A stretch of DNA of 64,000 bases. Source: Darksidea phi (taxonomy: Eukaryota > Ascomycota > Dothideomycetes > Pleosporales > Lentitheciaceae). Each line of letters opens with the position of its first letter. Position 1 is the stretch's first letter. The DNA is taken from positions 62,001 to 126,000 of the forward strand of contig JASJFT010000050.1 of assembly GCA_030770425.1 (NCBI GenBank). The letters run 5' to 3'. The position numbers and the translations under genes were made by a program. This document shows, piece after piece, positions 11,546 through 23,400 of the stretch. The notes under the pieces were generated by a model that saw nothing but the letters and a program-made list of their open reading frames with translations, was not told the origin of the DNA and did no database searches.

Positions 11546-12195
11546 AAGAGCCGCCGGCAAGAGTTTTACACTCAGATAGAAGGATAATAAGTCAATTCAG
11601 AGCTGGAGAGAGAGCCGCCGGCAAGAGTTTTACACTCAGATAGAAGGATAATAAGTCAATTCAGAGCTGGAGAGAGAGCCGCCGGCANNNNNNNNNNNNN
11701 NNNNNNNNNNNNNNNNNNNNNNNNNNNNNNNNNNNNNNNNNNNNNNNNNNNNNNNNNNNNNNNNNNNNNNNNNNNNNNNNNNNNNCAAGAGTTTTGCACT
11801 CAGATAGAAGGATAACGTCGATTAAGGGCTAGAGAGCCGCCGGTAAGAGTTTTACACTCAGGATGGAAGGATAACGTCGATTAAGAGCTAGAGAGCCGCC
11901 AGCAAGAGTTTTACACTCAGGTAGAAGGATAATAAGTCAATTCAGAGCTGGAGAGAGAGCCGCCGGTAAGAGTTTTACACTCAGGACGGAAGGATAACGT
12001 CGATTAAGGGCTAGAGAGCCGCCAGCAAGAGTTTTACACTCAGATAGAAGGATAATAAGTCAATTCAGAACTGGAGAGAGAGCCGCCGATAAGAGTTTTA
12101 CACTCAGAACGGAAGGATAACGTCGGCAAGAGTTTTACACTCAGGACGGAAGGATGAAGTCAATTAAGAGCTAGAGAGCCGCCAGCGAGAGTTTA
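11546..12195. repeat. Minisatellite of alternating 64-bp and 59-bp units
   Basis: About ten tandem units built on AGAGTTTTACACTCAG. Type A is 64 bp and contains GGATAATAAGTCAATTCAGA; type B is 59 bp and contains GGATAACGTCGATTAAG. Units are joined by GAGAGCCGCCGGC-like linkers. The first three linkers are spaced exactly 64 bp apart (11551, 11615, 11679). After the assembly gap the order is B, B, A, B, A, then truncated and hybrid units. The array ends 5' of the amine oxidase promoter. Confidence 0.9.
11688..11785. other. Assembly gap (98 N)
   Basis: A run of 98 undetermined bases inside the minisatellite. The repeat phase on either side does not reveal how many units are missing, so the true array length is unknown. 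Confidence 1.
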
Positions 12196-12710
12196 CAGCG
12201 ATTACGTCATATCGAACAGCAGGTGCAGGTCGTGGTCATTGTCGCTCACTTGGGCATCGAAGCCTTGTCGGAGAAACGTCGGCCCGGAGCCAGACCCGCT
12301 AGGTGATTGGCAGGAATGAAGACAACGCGTCACGTCCCACAAGTACAATTATCGAAGATATAGACACTACTTGCAGTAGGATAGTGCTCGGCCAACATTG
12401 AAGAACAAAAGAACAAAAGACAACAGGAGACGTGCCCGGGGTTAGCACGTGATCTAATCGGGCACTCGGGATACCGGAAGCAGCATAGCGCGCTACAACC
12501 AACATTGCTAATCCGATTAAGACAGGTCCAACCGAGCTCCACATGTCTTATCACCGTCAAGAAGAGCAAACAGAACGAATATGTCCGCGTTTAGGTAACG
12601 ACTCTGTGGTGTGCGGAGCACTTCCGCGGCGAGGTATAAAACTACGAGAGCATCCTCTTCGGCTGTCTTATCTTTAACTTCGATTGTTCTTGAGATAAGT
12701 AAGTTTCGAA
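12196..12710 (+). promoter_or_regulatory. Promoter region of the copper amine oxidase gene
   Basis: About 515 bp without a credible ORF between the minisatellite and the amine oxidase start. A TATA box, TATAAA, is at 12635-12640, about 71 nt before the ATG, followed by a pyrimidine-rich stretch. Confidence 0.5.
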
Positions 12711-14960
12711 ATGTCTACCGAGACATTCGCCACATCTGCAAGCCCACAAGCCGCGAAGGCGGTACATTCGCATCCGCTTGCCCCGCTCACAGCTTCTGAA
12801 ATTACATCCGCGGCGGCCGTCATCAAAGCTTCATGGCCTGCGCATACGGATCTTCATTTCAAGGTTATAACGCTAGAAGAGCCCCCGAAGGCGGAAGTGG
12901 TTCAGTATCTGGACGCCGAGCACAATGGAACGTCCCGGCCCCCTATTAGCAGGAAGGCGTTCCTGAACTACTACATTCGCAACACAGTGAGCTTCCAATC
13001 TCAACCAATATGGAACTGGAGTGCTGATTGAGTCCGTTAGAACAAGTACCACGAGGCTGTCGTCGACCTCACATCTAGACGTGTGTTGTACAATGCTCTG
13101 CTCGGCCCGTTCCTTCATGCAAACGGTGATGGAGAGGAAATTTTAAAGATCGAGAAGGCGGCTCTTACGGATGAGGGTGTCAAAGCTGCTATTGCAAAAT
13201 TGGAACTTCCAGAAGGCACAGTCGTAATTAGTGACCCTTGGATATATGGTGAGTGCATCAACGGATTAGCAAACTCGAACTTGGTACTGACCCGTTAGGT
13301 TCCGACGGCATTAATGATGAGCAGAGGTTGTACCAGTGTTTTCTCTATATGCGTGATCCTCTGAACCCTACAGAAGCCGATTCGAACCATTATGCGCTAC
13401 CGCTTCCCATATCTCCGGTTATTACTACCGAGGACATGAGGGTCATCCGCATTGATGTCCTGCCAACTGGCGCCGACAACACGCTCAAAGAACTGGGGCC
13501 ATACCCAATTTATCCTCCAAATGAATATCTTCCGGAGTACCAGTTGCAACGAACGGATCTGAAGCCACTGAATGTCATTCAACCCGAAGGAGCAAGCTTC
13601 AACGTTACCAGAGAAGGCACATCTAGCGTGCTTGATTGGCAGAAGTGGAAGTTTAGGGTGGGATTCAACCAGCGAGAAGGCATGGTTCTCTACGATGTGC
13701 GATACGATAACCGAAGTCTTTTCTACCGCATGAGCTTGAGCGACATGAACATACCCTATGCCGATCCGCGTCATCCGTACCACAAGAAGTCTGCGTTCGA
13801 TCTCGGTGATGCCGGTGCGGGCATCATGGCCAACAACCTCAAGCTCGGGTGTGACTGTTTAGGCTCGATTTACTACCTTGACGCAGTGCTCTCGGATGAC
13901 AAGGGCGGCGTTGTTCCCATGGACAATGTAGTTTGCATCCATGAGCAAGACGCAGGTATCGGCTGGAAGCATACTAATTACCGTACTGGTCGTGCCGCTG
14001 TCGCTCGATCGCGCGAATTGGTCCTACAGTCAATCATCACAGTGTCAAACTACGAGTACATCCTCGCCTTCATCTTCAACCAAGCGGGGGAAATCAACTA
14101 CGAAATCCGCGCCACGGGTATCTTGAGCACGCAGCCTATTGATGAAGGTGTTGAAGTGCCTTTCGGCACTGTAGTTCATCCCGGCGTGCTAGCAGTGCAC
14201 CATCAGCACATCTTCAGCCTACGGGTCGACCCTGCTCTCGAAGGCCAGAACAACCGTCTCGTCTACGACGAAGCATTTGCCATGCCGCGCTCAGACTTCA
14301 ATCCTCACGGTACCGGCTACTATGTCCAAGAAACCGTCGTCGATCAATCAGGCGGCTATGACATCGAGTATGACAACAACCGTACGTTCAAGATTCAGAA
14401 TGTTGACGTCCGAAATCCTATCAACGGAAAGCCTGTAGCGTACAAAATTCAGGCGCCGCCATTCCAGAAGATCTTGTCCGATAAGGATAGTTTCAATTAC
14501 AAGAGAGCCGAGTTCTCGGACCACAATATTTACGTGGTGAAGTACAAAGATGGAGAGTTGTACGCGGGAGGGAAGTATACAAATCAATCGCGAGGTGGGA
14601 CTGGAGTGCGGTCCTGGGCAGATCGCAAAGAGAATGTCAAGGACACCGACTTTGTGCTATACATACAGGCTGGTATCAACCACATTCCCAGAATTGAAGT
14701 AAGCCTTTTCTTCCCTGCGTTCCCCGAGGATACGTCTCGAATTAATACTAATTGTGGAACAGGACTTCCCAGTCATGCCTTGTGAGATCCTCAAGATCCA
14801 CCTCAAGCCGGTCAACTTCTTTGATAAGAACCCAGCGCTGGATGTGCCGCCGAGTGAACAAAGCTTCAACAAGAGCGTATTGGTCAGTGAACGGCATCAA
14901 CAGCCGACTGTAGAGGCAACCGTTGGAAAAGATGGAGCATGTTGTGGAGCGAAACTATGA
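12711..14960 (+). CDS. Peroxisomal copper amine oxidase
   Basis: Oxidises primary amines to aldehydes with release of H2O2 and ammonia, using copper and a topaquinone made from its own tyrosine. Four exons, 12711-12986, 13041-13248, 13299-14698 and 14763-14960, join in frame to give 693 residues, normal for the family. The cofactor tyrosine is Tyr413 in SNYEY. Copper ligands are the HQH pair (463 and 465) and His623 in NHIPRIED, which lies just before the third intron. The probable catalytic base is Asp329 in AFDLGDAGAG. The chain ends GAKL; AKL is a PTS1 tripeptide, so the enzyme should be peroxisomal, where its H2O2 can be handled by catalase. Exon ends were set by conserved sequence (RNT-NKYHEAVVDL, DPWIYG-SDG, PRIE-DFPVMP). 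The gene looks intact despite the adjoining repeats. Confidence 0.95.
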
Positions 14961-15341
14961 GTTAGTGTAAGTCGGATGAAGGGCAGGCTAGTTGTTATTA
15001 GGCACGTACTGGGAGGAGGGCTCTGTAATCGGCTATACCACTGCCTAAGGACCTAAAGTAATGTTAAATCGAGTATCAAGACCAAGGACACTCTTTGTAG
15101 CGTGAACTTGGCATCCTGTAATGACACAATAACCCAAATCTAAGGTTCTGTCCAACCTACCTTGTCACTTTATGGTAGGTAGTTAACTGGCGACGATATC
15201 CAAGATTGCATGTGTGGTGTAAGAGTCTAGTGCTGAATATGGCTTAGCGCGCCAAGCGCATCTAGCTCAAAGGACTTAGAGCTTCGACTTCAAAGAATCT
15301 ACTTGTAGCCTTTCTACACCACCACGCAGTAATTAGTCACT
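14961..15341 (+). other. Intergenic, amine oxidase to CstF-64
   Basis: About 380 bp holding the 3' flank of the amine oxidase gene and the promoter of the CstF-64 gene. No ORF, RNA gene or repeat was seen. Confidence 0.5.
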
Positions 15342-16379
15342 ATGCCGCCAAACGAGAAGGCGGGTCGCGTCGTGTTTATCGGCAATATCCCGTATGGTAA
15401 GTTCTATTAGAATCCCAATGGCCCTTTCGGCAACCCTTGTCAGAGAGCTATGCGACGGGCAGTCGAAGAGTGCGATACCTAACATCCAGTAGGCGGCACC
15501 GAAGAGCTTATTATTGAGACGCTCGGCCGCGTGGGGCACGTTCTTAACTTCCGCCTAGTCTACGATAAAGAGACAGGCCGACCAAAAGGCTTCGGCTTCG
15601 CAGAGTTCGCCGATGCCGACGCAGCAGCCTCCGCAGTGCGCAACTTGAACGACTACGAGGTCATGGGAAGGAAATTGAGAGTGGATTGGTCAAACGATAA
15701 TGGCGCTGGCGACAACGCGCCCCCGACTAGCTATAATGCGACGGCTCCGAGCATGCCAGTGAACGGCTTGTCCGAACCAGCGGCCGTTCCGCAGTCGACT
15801 GCGCTTCCCCCAATCCCTCCGGGTGCCGACCTGCCGCCGAACCTCACCTGCGCCGATGCCATCTCGCGCACGCTCAACACGCTTCCCCCGCCCCAACTCC
15901 TCGATATCCTTTCACAAATGAAAGGTCTCGTCATGTCGGATCCTGTCAAAGCCACGGAGCTCCTGAGACAGGCACCTCAGCTTGCGTATGCGATATTTCA
16001 AGCGCTCCTCCAGCTCGGACTCGTGGATCATACCGCGCTGGGAGCCCTCATTGAGCAGCCGACAGGAGCACCTCCAATGCCCCCACCGCAGGTACACGTC
16101 CCAGCACCCCCAGCACCGACACAGCAGCCGCCCCGTCCTCCGCAAAACTACCCCGGATACCCATCAGCGCCAGTTCCAACCCCACCACAGGCTCCACCAC
16201 AAGCCCCGTCGCTCTACGCGCAGCCTCCACAGCATGCGCCGCCTCCGATGGACGCACAACAACAGGCGTATGCTCAAATCTTAGCAATGACCCCTCAGCA
16301 GATTGAGGCGTTGCCTCCGGACCACAAAGGCCAAATCTTGCAAATAAGACAGATGCTCATGGCCGGACAGAGACCGTAG
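15342..16379 (+). CDS. Cleavage stimulation factor subunit CstF-64 / Rna15
   Basis: Nuclear RNA-binding subunit of the mRNA 3'-end cleavage and polyadenylation machinery; it binds U/GU-rich elements near the poly(A) site. Two exons, 15342-15396 and 15493-16379, give 313 residues. The RRM spans about residues 10-86, with RNP2 VFIGNI at 11-16 and RNP1 KGFGFAEF at 50-57. The intron interrupts the RRM just after NIPYG, and the start codon was chosen because it supplies RNP2. A hinge region (LLDILSQMKGLVMSDPVKA onward) matches the part that binds CstF-77/Rna14. A Pro/Gln-rich linker follows, then the C-terminal helical domain (QILAMTPQQIEALPPDHKGQ). It is shorter than human CstF-64, as is usual in fungi. 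Confidence 0.93.
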
Positions 16380-17420
16380 GTCATGTGCTGAAAAAAGCGT
16401 CATACCGGGCGTTTGTAGTTTCGAATCGACGACGACGGGTAGCCCAACAACGGCATCCGCGACTACCGATACGGAGACGGAACAAGGTGGGAGATGCTCG
16501 TCGGGTTTGGCATTGGGTGGCGTTATGGTATAGGGATTCTGAGACAACCAGAGCGATTCACGCAAATGCAAATGCAGGCAATAGCGAGGAGTTTGGGCTG
16601 GTCTTTGGTCGTCCGTCTGCCTGCGAAGGTAAACACCTATTGAGGGTGGGGCTCGACACACCTCAAAGGTATTAGTTAGCATGCTAGCTGCCCAAGCGGC
16701 CAGCATCTTCCCAGAACCTGAGATGAGTTGGCAAGTGTCATAGAAACCCCTTTCCGACCAACAGTGTGCCAATGTGTTCGATATCCAAGGTGGTAAACGT
16801 GATCGTGAATCGATACTATCTATGGTGCTAAGAAAGGACTTGTGTTGCATTGCACCCTAGGGCGTTGATTTAAGCTTCGGCATAATTAAGGAATGTTTCC
16901 CAACTTCGACAGCTATTGTCCAAGGTACTTCTTACGTTCCTACCATCAGCGTCGCATCGCCCTAAGCTAGCATCCAAGAGCACTCCTGATTGCATTGCGC
17001 GTAATATGAGCTTTCTGCAGCGTTCCACGCCCAACGAAGTGGTGCTCATCGTGCGCTCCGAGATGCATTCTAATTGGCCCAGCCTCCAGAGTGGATCGCT
17101 GGCAGGGGTGCCGGTCAGACCTCCACCAGCTCGGCTCGCCACCGAACAACAACTCAGCTATCGTTCGCGCGCATAATCGACCGGTGAAGCGGAGGAACGA
17201 CTGCCTGCATTCCATCGCCGTTGGCGAACTGCATTTCCTTCGCGGGCCTGTATAATATAACGACATGACGAACGTGACGACTCTCCTCGAGTTCTGACTT
17301 TCGATACCCCAGCGTCCGACACCGAATCAGCGCGACCACCAATCGACGAGTGCGCAATTTTTTTTTCGCAAGGCAACGCGCATACCGTACCCGTATCTAC
17401 CATAATCGGAGAAGAGCAAC
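16380..17420 (+). other. Intergenic, CstF-64 to leashin-like gene
   Basis: About 1.04 kb with the CstF-64 3' flank and the promoter and 5' leader of the giant gene. ORFs on both strands (for example minus 16281-16850) have no protein-like features and overlap each other. A TATAATATAA sequence near 17250 lies about 170 nt upstream of the giant gene's ATG and could be a core promoter element. Confidence 0.45.
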
Positions 17421-20400
17421 ATGTGGGGAAGGATCACGGGCAAGAGCGAAGGGCCCAGGGATAGGGACGAGGAGAAGCGGAGGAGTGGTTCGTCGTCGAC
17501 GCGTCGTTCGAAGGGCGCCGAGTCGGTGGTGTCATCGAGCTCGGCCAGGAGGCCTTCTGGACGCGAATCGAGATCTCGAGCACCGGAGAGTGTCGCGTCG
17601 AGCTATGCTACGTTTGCGACAGCGCGAGACGACCGCGATGAGATGAGGTCGAATCTGGACCTGTACGACGACTCGCGGGATGAGGAGCGCAGGCGCCGCC
17701 GTAGAGACGACGATGAGCGGTCGACGTATTCTCGGAAAGAGCGCTCGCGCAGTAGGGACCGTGGGGAGAAGGATAGGAGAAAGGAGAAAGACAAGGACAA
17801 GGACAAGCGTGAGAAGCGGAAGAGCCGCTCTGAGGCTGGCGGCTCGCGGCCTCAGCAGATTGTAGAGAGTCCGAGGAGTTTAACGCGATCTGTGAGTGGC
17901 CAGATCGAGAGCGAAGGGGTCCTACCGTATACAACGTCGAGCGGACCGCCCATGATGTCTGGCGCGCTCCCTGCAGGCACCATGTCGTCGCATGTCCAGG
18001 ACCAGTTCCCTGGACAGGACCCAGCGCAGTTTGCGACGCCCTTCATGCATGGACCAACGCATACGGATTCATTCGGAGAAGCAGCAAAGTATTATGACGA
18101 CATGGGAGAGTCCGTTCAGCACCAGCCTGGCGTGCGGATAGAGCGCCCCTCAGTGATCATGCCGCTCGATACACCCCATCTCATGTCCGCATCTTCGCAG
18201 GCCAACCCTGTCGCCGACACTGGATCCGGCGCAGCTGCAGACTTCTACGGCGCCTCAAACGTCGACGCACCACCCTCGAAGCCGCCACGGCCTTCTTCCA
18301 TGCCTGGTGCCTTCACCAACGACGAGCCCCCACCACAGAAACCACCGCGACCTTCCTCGAAACCTGATAAACCAGGTAGAATTAGTTCGGCTACGACACT
18401 AGTTGGCGGAGCTGGCTTGGGCTACGCCATTGGCCACAGCTCCTCTCACGAGCAACAGACATCTCACACGCAGCATAACACGAACTACACCAACGAATAT
18501 TCCACAAGCTACACAAACGGCGCTCACGGCGCACCAGGCGCTTCCGCTAATATGTACTACCACGGCGACAACGCGTCTATCGCTGCAACTGATGGTAGCA
18601 TACCTACTTATTCAGAAGCTATGGCAGGCGCACCACCCCAGAAGCCACCGAGACCTGGGAAGCCGGAGAAGCAGCCATCTGGTTCGTCAAACGCTGGACT
18701 ATATGCTGCTGGGGCCGCCGGCCTGGCAGCTTACGGTCTGGCACATCACAATTCGAATTCGAACTCGCATTCACATATGCATCATCATCACACAAACTCA
18801 ATGCCTGGTGGCTTCCCGTCAGATCAGTACGGCGATCCTTCGCCTGGCCCTTATACGGCTGGCGGCATGGTTCACATGCACGAACACAAGGGGCCGGTGA
18901 CCAAGTTCGCCGACTGGTGGAAGAACCTCGAGGACGTACGCAAGATGGAAGAGTACACTGAATATATTGGAGTCTGCCGGGGGTGCTTCGATCCCCGCTC
19001 TTCTCCTATGGATGCGCCGCGAAAACATCACTATAACCGGAAGCGATCTAGCGAGTTTCGTCCTTCTGGTATTCAAGAGAAGCAGTCGCGGTATGGACTA
19101 AACGAAAAGACATCACGATACTCGCTTTCGGGCGATGAGAAGCGTGACAAGCGGAAGAGTTCTAGCGCGGCTGGATGGATCGCTGCGGGACTTGGAGGTG
19201 TTGGCCTTGCTTCAGCTGGGAAAGCTCTGCTAAACCATAGGAATGACTTTGACGATACTTACAGTGTCAAGTCCGGACGAGATGACCGTTCTCGAGTGTC
19301 TCGCCGAAGCCGTAGCCGTTCCCGAGATCGCAAGCACCATTCATCAAGCCGATCCGAACTCAGACACCGGAGTCGCTCTCAGGACCGGATGTCGCGAATG
19401 TCAATAGGTGTCACCGGGCAGCAGAAGGACTACAAGATTGTTCGACATCGTTCACACTCCCGGTCACGGTCACGCTCTAGAGACCGCAAGTCAGGGCTTC
19501 TAGGTGCCGCAGTCGGGGCCGGTCTTGCAGCATCGGCAGTTAGCGCGTCACGAAGGAAGCATCGGAGCCGGAGTGGTAGCCGCAGCCGTTCTAATTCCCC
19601 CCAGAAGGTGTTTGTACATCATCGGCGAGACAGCAGCGACCATGACCGCAGACGCTCAAAGACCCAGCGCGTGACCCATAAATCGTCGCGAAGCTCAGCT
19701 GGATCATTCGTCGATGTCTCTCGGACTCACCAGTCTCAGCAATCCCAGGGTGGTTTCTTGGGTGGTTTCTTCTCCGCCCCCCCGCCCAAGGAGAAGCGCC
19801 GAAAGACCCACACGCACTCAAAGAAGAAAAAGAAGAAAGGCTTCTTCAGTTTTGGCAATGACTCAACTTCTTCATCGGGTTCTGAGCTTGCATTTGGTAC
19901 TGGGTTTGTGAAGCGAAAGCAACGGCCTTCGCGCCGCAGCTCGGATGAGAAACTCAATGCAACACTGCTTGGTTTAGGCGCTACTGCGGCTGCTATTGCA
20001 GCTGCACAAGCTGGGCGCAACAAAGGCAAGCATCGGCCTGAAGTCGTAGCAGTACGGGATCGTCGAGATCACCGACGCAGCAGCGACCGCCGTCGCCCTG
20101 GTGCTTCTGCCCGCCATGGTTCCGAGCACGCAGATGGTTGGGAGGATCTCCCTGATGATGAGACATCGGATTCTGGTGGAAGCATAAGCTCTGGCCTTGC
20201 TTTCGGCGACTATGATTGGAAGAAAGGTAAGAGTACAGAATCCTTGGGCTCGAACGGCTCAGGTATGAACAAATGGGGTTGGCGCTGGGGAAGCAAGAAG
20301 CAAAAGAAGAAACCTTCTTCGGAGAGCTTATATAACGCTGAAGCCAACACGTCTTTTATGGGGCCCGCGGCAGTTGGTGCTGTCGCTGGAGCAGCGATCG

Positions 20401-23400
20401 GTACAGGCATGAATCGTCATGATAGTAGCGCGAGCAGCGTAACGACACTGCAGAGCGTTTATCCTGTGGCGTCCAACGATCCCACCTCGTTCGATGCTAG
20501 ACGCACCAGCGCTATCCCCACTCCTCAGCCACTTGTCACCTCCCGCCCAGATGCTATTAGCATTCAGCAGCCACAGCCTATACATCAAGTTCCGGGCGCT
20601 ATTTACTCGACCCAAGCCCCGCCGCAACCGGGCTATGTGGTTCCATCTGGACCCCCTGTTTTCTCACAATACTCTGCCCAACAACCTTATCCCGTACAAC
20701 AACACCAAACAGGTTTTGTCGAATCCCCTCAGCACCCTCCTCTCCCACGTCGCGCCAACTCCTCACCAATCCAGTCCTCATCTTGGAAGCGAGATGCTGC
20801 CATCGCCGGAGTTGCTGCTGGTGTAGGTGCTGGCGCTCTCGCTGCGAGGAAGAAGCAAGATCAATCATCCAGCTCCTCTTCCAACGTCCGCTTCGATTTC
20901 ACCCCTGAACAAGCGAGAAAGGAAGAGCGCGAACGCCGGAAAGAGTATGATCGCGAATCTGATAGCGATCGCCGTCGTCGCAAGGATGACGAAGATCGTA
21001 GGGAGCAGGAGCGTCGTCGAACGGAGCTGCAGCGCCAGCGGGATGAGGCGAGGAAGTATTCAGAGGCTGAACGGCTCGCCAAGTTGGCGGCCGAGCGTCG
21101 TGAAGTCGAACGCAAACGTGAGCATGAAGAGAGGCGCGTGAGGGAAGCTAGGGAGGCTGACGAGAGGGATCGCCAGGAGCGTGAAGCTCGCGCCGAAGCT
21201 CAACGACATGCAGATCTGGAAGCGCAAGCCGAACAGATGCGTCGAGAGCGGCGGGAAACTGAACGCCGCGAAGCGGAGCGATATGCCAATCTCGAACGAG
21301 AAGCTGAACAAAAGCGAAGAGAGCGCCAGGAAGCTGAACGTCGAGAGACTGAGCACCGGGAGGCTGCCGAGCGACGTGAACTCGAGATCCGAGCGGACAC
21401 CGAACGTAGACGCCGGGAACGTGAAGCAGAAGAGTACTCTCAGCGATACGAGAGCGATCTGGATCGACGCACGATTGAGCAGCAGCGTACTGGCAGCTCG
21501 GTCGCTAGTGATGTACGACGCAAAGAGCGCGAGTTGGAAGAACGAGAGCGCGATATTGTGCAGCCAGATACATGGAAGTCCACTGCCGCAGTAGCTAGTG
21601 TTGCCGGAGCAGCAGCTGCCATCACCAGCGCTGCTATATCGTCATCGAGACGCGACGAGCGCAACGTCAAAACAGTATCACCGCCTGTTAAGAAGATCGA
21701 GCCGAGCAAGATCGCCCAAGACTACGCTGACGAAGACATCTTCGACCCTAACATATTCAAGAAGAAGTCCAACGTTCCCCAGGTTGGTAGCGCTTACGAT
21801 ATTCTTCAAGATTGGGAAGATAGGTATAAAAAGGAGCCTGTTTCTCAAGCCGACTTTTTTGCACCCAAGGAGCTGCTGGAACATAGTACGCACTCTCCCA
21901 AGATCGACCCCAATGCGGGAGCTACGGACATCCACATCTATCAAGCGCATGACGACTTTGACCTTGGCCCACCTAAGGCGCCACCTTATCCTCCTTCGTA
22001 CTCATTCACGACTAGTAGAGATGGTCGCGGGCCGTCTTCCACATGGTCTATTCCTGCTGTCCCTATATTGAACCTTATCCAGCCTACTCCTCCCGGAAGT
22101 AGAGCAAACTCTGTACGCAGTGTATCTTTACCTCCTTCACCGGCTATTGAACCCCAGCCTGAACCAAAGAAAGAATCGCCGAAGCAGGATGAGGCGAACC
22201 GTCGCGGCTCTAGAGTCAGTTGGGGCGAGAATCAATTTCACAACTACGAGGTGCTAACACCAGAGTCGAACCGCGAAGCATTCGTTTCCAATCGTGATCT
22301 TCAAGAGCACTCAAAAGAAGCCCGGAATGAGACTGCTGGAGCTGATTCCCCCAGGTCGGGCAAAAAGACGACATCGTACCAGCCACAGCAGGAACCTGAG
22401 TTCCCAACAAGTACTCAGTTTGTTCCCGATCCGGAGGAGGATAGCTGGACTGGCACCATGTCGAAGAAGGCTAGCAAAAAGGATAAGAAGAAGGCGAAGG
22501 CTGCTACTGTCGCTGCTGCAGCTGTGACGACAGCAGCTGTTTTGGCAAGAGATGAGAAACATGAAACCTCCTCCGCTGTTAGCGATCCTTCCGCCAACAA
22601 GTATGCTGCATCTTCTATTCCTTCGACGAGCAGTGTTTACCAATCTCCATACTACGATTCGGTCGAAGATGTGTCCGTGGAGCCATCAAAGCCAAGAGGC
22701 TTTGTAGAGGGAGAGACTACTGTCGAGCCTGAACCGATACATATCCCCGGAAGTTTTGATGACGATTCGGCGCCAACACCTCCTGCGGAAGATGAGTGGG
22801 CGATCACCTCCAAGAAGGGCAAGAAAGCGAAAAAGGGGAAGAAGTCCAAGGACACCGAAGATAACTTCGTAACCCCAGATACGACTAAGGCTGTCGAATC
22901 GGAGATCGTTCCCTTTCCTGAACTCGAACCGACCAAGGAGGCAATACCGGAGCCTGAATTCAACCTGAGCAAGAAGGAAAAGAAAAAGAAGAAAGGCAAG
23001 AGCACTGGCGATGACTTCTTCGCTCAGGAATCTCCCAAGAAGATCGAGCCGACTCCAGAACCTTTCCAAGATTCCACGGCAGAGCCTGAGAAGCCTAAGG
23101 ATGACGAGTGGGCCGTTCCGACGAAAAAGAGCAAGAAAGACAAGAAGGAAAAGAAGTCGAAGAGTGCTGATGACGCCTTCAATACCCAGGATGCCCCTAG
23201 GACTGTCGAGCCGGACACTATCAAGGAGCCAACGCCAGAGCCTGAATTCAAGCTGAGCAAGAAGGATAAGAAGAAGAAGGGTAAGGCTGCGAAACGCGGG
23301 AGCACAGATAGTTGGGAGGAAAGCGAGTCTAGTCAACCTGACACTCCTGTTGCTGAACGCGATATTCGGGATATTGAGCCCTCATACGTGGCCTCCTCTG

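Noticed and set aside
16281..16850. 189-codon minus ORF after CstF-64
   Set aside because: Overlaps the CstF-64 3' coding end and untranslated region, has no domain, and competes with ORFs on the other strand.
17350..17646. 98-codon Arg-rich plus ORF at the giant gene start
   Set aside because: A shadow in another frame of the Ser/Arg-rich N-terminus.
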